Part shown: positions 60,658-64,000 of the stretch, in pieces
How the letters are laid out: each line of letters begins with the position of its first letter
Position numbering within the stretch: the stretch's first letter is position 1
Source of the DNA: Nocardioides plantarum
Lineage (GTDB): Bacteria > Actinomycetota > Actinomycetes > Propionibacteriales > Nocardioidaceae
Assembly (NCBI RefSeq): GCF_006346395.1
Contig: NZ_VDMS01000001.1
Location: 558,001-622,000 of the forward strand
Length of the DNA: 64,000 bases
Reading direction: 5' to 3'
Notes under the pieces: generated by a model
What the model was told of the DNA's origin: nothing
What the model saw: the letters and a program-made list of their open reading frames with translations, nothing else
The model's database searches: none
Position numbers and translations under genes: made by a program

Positions 60658-61187
60658 CCGGCCACCTCCACGTCGGGCTCGGGCAGCGCGTCCTGGTCAC
60701 TGTCGAGCTGGTCGTTGCGGTCGTCGAGCTCGTCCTCGGGCGACTGCACGTCGGGGGCCGAGGTGTACTCGTCCCCGTCGCCGTCCTGGAGGAGGTGCTC
60801 GGGGATGATCTCGTTCGGCACGGTGGCCTGGGCGATCGGCCCCGTGGTCAGGCCCTGGTTGAGCCCGTTGAAGACCTCACGGGCGAACTCGTCGCGGGCC
60901 ACGAAGTCGTCAGCGATGTGGACCAGCCCGACGGCGCAGTCGTTCAGCGTCGTCACGGTGCGGACCAGGGCGTTGTGCACGTCGGCGCACGTCGCGAGCA
61001 TGTGCTGGGTGACGTCGGGGTCTCCGAGCTGGGCGGCGCGCCCGTTGAGGTTGTCGATCAGCTCGCTGAGACGGGAGGTCACCGTCGCCACGTCGGCAGC
61101 GCGGTCCGGGAAGTCCATCCGTCCGGCGCGGTACAGCAGCGTGATGTCGCTGCGGATTTCGCCCTTCTCGGCTTCGGAGTAGGTCAT
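60654..61187 (-). CDS. Helical partner protein with acidic tail, unknown function
   Basis: A 177-residue protein translationally coupled to the WXG-like gene (ATGA overlap). Residues 1-115 are predicted helical (LLYRAGRMDFPDRAADVATVTS, given here as LLYRAGRMDF and DVATVTSRLSELIDNL, then TVTTLNDCAVGLVHIADDF). The last 40 residues are very acidic and Gln/Pro-rich (DELDDRNDQLDSDQD). No signal peptide. It is plausibly the chaperone or heterodimer partner of the next protein, in the manner of WXG100 or PE/PPE pairs; this is inferred from gene order and helical content. Confidence 0.68.
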   Translation of the reverse strand: MTYSEAEKGEIRSDITLLYRAGRMDFPDRAADVATVTSRLSELIDNLNGRAAQLGDPDVTQHMLATCADVHNALVRTVTTLNDCAVGLVHIADDFVARDEFAREVFNGLNQGLTTGPIAQATVPNEIIPEHLLQDGDGDEYTSAPDVQSPEDELDDRNDQLDSDQDALPEPDVEVAG

Positions 61188-61230
61188 GGGACGGACCTCT
61201 CCGCGCCAGGGCAACGGTGGGCGGCGTCGT

Positions 61231-61263
61231 GGTGAACACCCGGTGAACGCGTCAGCGACGCGT
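61231..61263. promoter_or_regulatory. Direct repeat and hairpin between response regulator and WXG-like operon
   Basis: GGTGAAC occurs twice, at 61231-61237 and 61242-61248, exactly one helical turn (11 bases) apart. It is followed by a 7-base perfect hairpin (61247-61253 / 61257-61263), 5 bases past the response-regulator stop. The repeats could be the site for a NarL-type regulator acting on the WXG-like pair, and the hairpin a weak terminator or attenuator between the two units. Confidence 0.5.
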
Positions 61264-61268
61264 CGGAC

Positions 61269-62021
61269 TCACAGCAGCCGACGGTCGGACGCCCAGCGCG
61301 CCAGCTCGTGGCGCGAGGAGAGCTGCAGCTTTCGCAGCACCGAGGACATGTGGGTCTCGACGGTCTTGATCGAGATGAACAGCTCCTTGGCGACCTCCTT
61401 GTAGGCGTAGCCGCGGGCGATCAGGCGCATCACCTCCCGCTCGCGCTCGGTGAGCCGGTCGAGGTCCTCGTCGACGGCGGCCGGCACGATCGAGCCGGCG
61501 AACGCGTCGAGCACGAAGCCGGCCAGGCGCGGCGAGAAGACGGCGTCGCCCTCGGCGACGCGCCTGATCGCGGCGACCAGCTCGGCACCGGTGATGGTCT
61601 TGGTGACGTAGCCGCGCGCTCCGCCGCGGATGGTCCCGATGACGTCGTCGGCGGCGTCGCTCACCGAGAGGGCCAGGAACCGGGCCGACGTGCCGGGCGA
61701 GCGGCTCATCACCGCCGCTCCCCCGCCGCCGGGCAGGTGCACGTCGAGCAGCACCACGTCGGGTGCGTGCTCGGCGACGGCGCGCACGGCCTCGTCGACG
61801 TCGGCGGCCTCGGCGAGCACCCGGACGACGCCCGCACCGGCGGCCTCGAGCTCGGCGCGCACGCCGCGGCGGAACATCGCGTGGTCGTCGACGATGACCA
61901 CGGTGACCAGGTCGTCGGCCAGGTCGTCGGCCAGGTCGTCGGCCGGGTCGTCGGCCGGGTCGGCCAGCTCGTCGGTCAGGTCGTCGGTCCGGTTGGCGCC
62001 GGCGGGCTCGGGGGCAGTCAT
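61269..62021 (-). CDS. NarL/LuxR-family response regulator
   Basis: Cytoplasmic transcription factor of a two-component system. The 250-residue protein has a receiver domain (TVVIVDDHAMFRRGV, phospho-acceptor Asp93 in VVLLDVHLPGG) and a C-terminal LuxR helix-turn-helix (LTEREREVMRLIARGYAYKE, KTVETHMSSVLRKLQLSSRHEL). The first 38 residues are an Ala/Asp-rich tail encoded by a 12-base tandem repeat, not part of the receiver fold. The ATG at 62021 overlaps the kinase stop as ATGA, so kinase and regulator are made together. Confidence 0.95.
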   Translation of the reverse strand: MTAPEPAGANRTDDLTDELADPADDPADDLADDLADDLVTVVIVDDHAMFRRGVRAELEAAGAGVVRVLAEAADVDEAVRAVAEHAPDVVLLDVHLPGGGGAAVMSRSPGTSARFLALSVSDAADDVIGTIRGGARGYVTKTITGAELVAAIRRVAEGDAVFSPRLAGFVLDAFAGSIVPAAVDEDLDRLTEREREVMRLIARGYAYKEVAKELFISIKTVETHMSSVLRKLQLSSRHELARWASDRRLL

Positions 62022-63295
62022 GTGGGGTCTCCGTGTCGGGTGCGGGGCAGGTGGAGCCGGACCTCGGTGCCGCTGCCGGGCTCCGAGCGGACCTCGGCGG
62101 TACCGCCGTGGCGGCGCATCCGGTCGATGATGCTGTGTCGCACTCCGTGGCGGTCCTCGGCGACGTCGGCGAGGTCGAAGCCGACCCCCCGGTCCCGGAC
62201 GAACACGTCGACGGCGGCGTCGGTGATCTCGGCGTAGACGTCGACGCGGGGCACGCCGGCGTGCTGGGCGGCGTTGGTCAGCGACTCGCGGGTGGCCGCG
62301 ACGACGGCGCGCAGGGAGTCGTCGTACGCCGCGTCGCCGACGGTGACGACGTCGACGCTGGTGCCGTGGGCGTCCTCGACCTCGGCGGCCACACCGCGCA
62401 GGGCGCTGGCGACCGAGGACTCGTCGGTCGCCTCGTCGGCGAACAGCCACGACCGCAGGTCGCGCTCCTGGGCGCGGGCCAGCCGCGACACCGTCGCCTG
62501 GTCGCCGGCGTTCTTCTGGATCAGGGCGAGGGTCTGCAGCACCGAGTCGTGCAGGTGGGCGGCGACGTCGGCCCGCTCCTGGGTGCGCACGCGCTCGGCC
62601 CGCTCCTCGGTGAGCTCGGTGGCCAACCGCCACACCCACGGCCCGAGCACGAGGCCGATGGCCAGGACACCCAGCCCTCCGGCGATGACCGAGCCGCGCG
62701 CCTGGCGCAGCGAGCCCTGGTCGAAGCCGAGCACGAACAGCGCCGCCAGCAGCAGGGCCAGGCCGATCCCCACCCGGGCGTAGGAGGCCCAGCCGCCCGA
62801 GCCGAAGACGATGCGCACGGGGTCGACCCGCCCTGTGTCGAACCAGCGCTCACGCTGCGCCTCGTCGGCCTGGCGCCACAGCAGCGCCACCCCGACGACG
62901 GCGATCGCCACGGGCCAGAACACCGCGCCGCGGCCCAGGACCGCCTCGACGGTGAGGATCGCCGCGACACCCATGGCCCCGAGCACGATCACCGGACCGG
63001 CGTCGCTGAGCCGGCGGCGTACGCCGGGGCGCCGGCCACCACGGGTGGCGCTCTCGAGACCGGGAGCCGCGTGGGTGAAGCCCGGCCCCGCCGGGAGCAG
63101 CACCCAGAAGGCGGCGTACAGCGCGAGGCCGAGCCCGCCGAGCGCGGTGGTCACCACGAACCCGAGCCGCACCCACAGCACCGGCCAGGCCAGGTGGTGC
63201 GCCAGCCCGGAGGCCACCCCGCCGACCGTGGCGTCGTCGAGGTCGCGCGACGCGCGGCGGTGCTGGCGCACCGGGGCATCGGGGAACGTGGTCAT
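62018..63295 (-). CDS. PspC-domain sensor histidine kinase (NarX/LiaS type)
   Basis: Membrane sensor kinase of 425 residues. The N-terminal PspC domain (about 15-75: DATVGGVASGLAHHLAWPVLWVRLGF) and further membrane segments (about 100-220) are followed by the HisKA_3 dimerisation helix with the phospho-acceptor His249 in HLHDSVLQTL, then a HATPase (NAAQHAG, DRGVGFD). The architecture matches actinobacterial kinases that respond to cell-envelope stress. It is divergent from a second PspC-domain protein at 63440 and coupled to its response regulator. Confidence 0.94.
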   Translation of the reverse strand: MTTFPDAPVRQHRRASRDLDDATVGGVASGLAHHLAWPVLWVRLGFVVTTALGGLGLALYAAFWVLLPAGPGFTHAAPGLESATRGGRRPGVRRRLSDAGPVIVLGAMGVAAILTVEAVLGRGAVFWPVAIAVVGVALLWRQADEAQRERWFDTGRVDPVRIVFGSGGWASYARVGIGLALLLAALFVLGFDQGSLRQARGSVIAGGLGVLAIGLVLGPWVWRLATELTEERAERVRTQERADVAAHLHDSVLQTLALIQKNAGDQATVSRLARAQERDLRSWLFADEATDESSVASALRGVAAEVEDAHGTSVDVVTVGDAAYDDSLRAVVAATRESLTNAAQHAGVPRVDVYAEITDAAVDVFVRDRGVGFDLADVAEDRHGVRHSIIDRMRRHGGTAEVRSEPGSGTEVRLHLPRTRHGDPT

Positions 63296-63439
63296 CTCGG
63301 ATCCATCGTCACACAGCGAGCGGCGCCGCCCCATGAGGTGAGACCCCGGTCCGACCCTGAGGCCGAGCCCCCCGGCGGGGCGCGAGGATCAGGGGCGTCC
63401 CCGATGGTGGGACGGCCGCCCGAGGACCACGCTGGAGCC
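63296..63439. promoter_or_regulatory. Divergent promoter region between PspC kinase and PspC protein
   Basis: A 144-base gap that must hold the promoters of the two divergent PspC-domain genes. A short GGGGCG/CGCCCC-type pairing (CCCCGGCGGGGCG at about 63370) is visible, but I see no clear promoter hexamers. Confidence 0.35.
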
Positions 63440-64000
63440 ATGACCACCAACCCCACCGAAGCACCCCCGGACCCGACCGGGCCGCGGGTCACCCGCGACG
63501 AGATCCGCGACCTGACCCGGCTGCGCCGCTCCCGCGACGACCGCAAGATCGCCGGCGTCGCCGGCGGCCTGGCCCGTCACCTCGACATCGACCCGGTCAT
63601 CCCCCGGGTCCTGCTGGTGGTCCTGATCTTCTTCGGCGGCGCCGGCATCCTGCTGTACGCCGTCATCTGGCTCGTCGTGCCCACCGAGGGCACCGAGGAG
63701 GTCCCCGTCCGGCTCGACGAGCGCAGTCGCAGCGTCGTCCTGGTCATCGCCGGGGCCATCGCGGCGCTGGCCCTGGTCGGCGACAGCCTCGGCGGGTGGG
63801 GACCACCGTGGCCGATCGTGGTGGCCGGGGTGGCGGTCCTCGTGGTGCTACTCGCCCGGGGTGGCGAGCCCCGGCTGCACCCGCTCCTGCGCGAGCCCGT
63901 CGTGCCCCCGGGCGGGCCGGCGTACGGGCCTTCTTACGGGCCGGCGTACGTGCCGTCCTACGTGCCGTCGGTCAAGCCCGTGGCGACGCGGCGCCGCGGG
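63440..64000 (+). CDS. PspC-domain membrane protein (cut by window end)
   Basis: At least 187 residues, with no stop before the window ends. A hydrophilic N-terminus leads to a PspC domain (about 28-83: RLRRSRDDRKIAGVAGGLAR, HLDIDPVIPRVLLVVL). Then come two more hydrophobic segments (about 95-108 and 120-135) and a tail with Tyr/Pro repeats (PAYGPSYGPAYVPSYVPS). PspC proteins bind or signal membrane stress and often accompany a PspC-type kinase, as here. The ATG at 63440 has a GGAG site shortly before it. Confidence 0.85.
   Translation, partial: MTTNPTEAPPDPTGPRVTRDEIRDLTRLRRSRDDRKIAGVAGGLARHLDIDPVIPRVLLVVLIFFGGAGILLYAVIWLVVPTEGTEEVPVRLDERSRSVVLVIAGAIAALALVGDSLGGWGPPWPIVVAGVAVLVVLLARGGEPRLHPLLREPVVPPGGPAYGPSYGPAYVPSYVPSVKPVATRRRG

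Overview
The window is chromosomal DNA of a high-GC actinobacterium, most likely a Nocardioides or another member of the Nocardioidaceae. The evidence is very high GC at third codon positions, a mycothiol-dependent maleylpyruvate isomerase-type protein, a perM-purN-purH cluster, folD followed by a DUF3017 gene, an SCO4848-type small membrane protein, a monomeric isocitrate dehydrogenase, and a DUF559/AbiEi-type protein. I see no rRNA, tRNA, CRISPR array, transposase or phage genes. This is mostly core and metabolic DNA, and the accessory signal sits in dispersed palindromic repeats.

Layout. 1-491 is a structured non-coding repeat region. 492-8709 (minus) is a nucleoside uptake and salvage operon: lipoprotein binding protein, ABC ATPase, two permeases, cytidine deaminase, a cytochrome P450 and thymidine phosphorylase. 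8882-15020 (minus) holds an M20 amidohydrolase, meaB, mutB and mutA, i.e. methylmalonyl-CoA mutase and its G-protein chaperone. 15116-21189 holds a small membrane protein facing a PAS histidine kinase that reads antisense through it, a glycosyltransferase and a large LuxR-type ATPase regulator. 21286-24798 is sdhCAB. 24882-35456 is a mixed block: WYL regulator divergent to an isochorismatase-fold hydrolase, SCO4848-like and YihY membrane proteins, 2H phosphoesterase, trpS, mycothiol enzyme, double GNAT, MFS, SRPBCC, SDR, lipoprotein and the DUF559 protein. 35607-41606 (minus) holds a fused heterodimer-type ABC exporter and monomeric icd. 41805-47103 holds an aquaporin, a lipoprotein, mdh, DUF3017, folD and an MFS gene. 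47284-50878 (minus) is perM-purN-purH with a ZTP riboswitch in front of purH. 50971-52851 is a sigma-factor-like domain fused to a membrane anchor and outer domain. 52967-55038 (minus) is sucCD. 55403-56392 is an M23 peptidase, followed by a 700-base non-coding composite bounded by inverted repeats, then pcrA/uvrD. 59596-61187 (minus) is a WXG-like gene pair. 61269-63295 (minus) is a NarL-type two-component system with a PspC-bearing kinase, divergent from a PspC protein cut by the window end.

Together the genes cover the oxidative TCA branch (icd, sucCD, sdhCAB, mdh), propionate/odd-chain entry into succinyl-CoA (mutAB, meaB), one-carbon/purine synthesis (folD, purN, purH) and nucleoside salvage.

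The most interesting items are: (1) a family of nested palindromes with a GTCAAGGACG core and a 644-base composite with 48-base inverted ends; (2) three CGTCATACG palindromes around the DUF559 gene; (3) a P450 translationally embedded in a nucleoside salvage operon; (4) the ZTP riboswitch before purH; (5) a sigma-like domain fused to a transmembrane sensor; (6) the WXG-like pair with a direct-repeat site behind a response regulator; and (7) a histidine kinase whose frame runs about 170 codons antisense through its neighbour.
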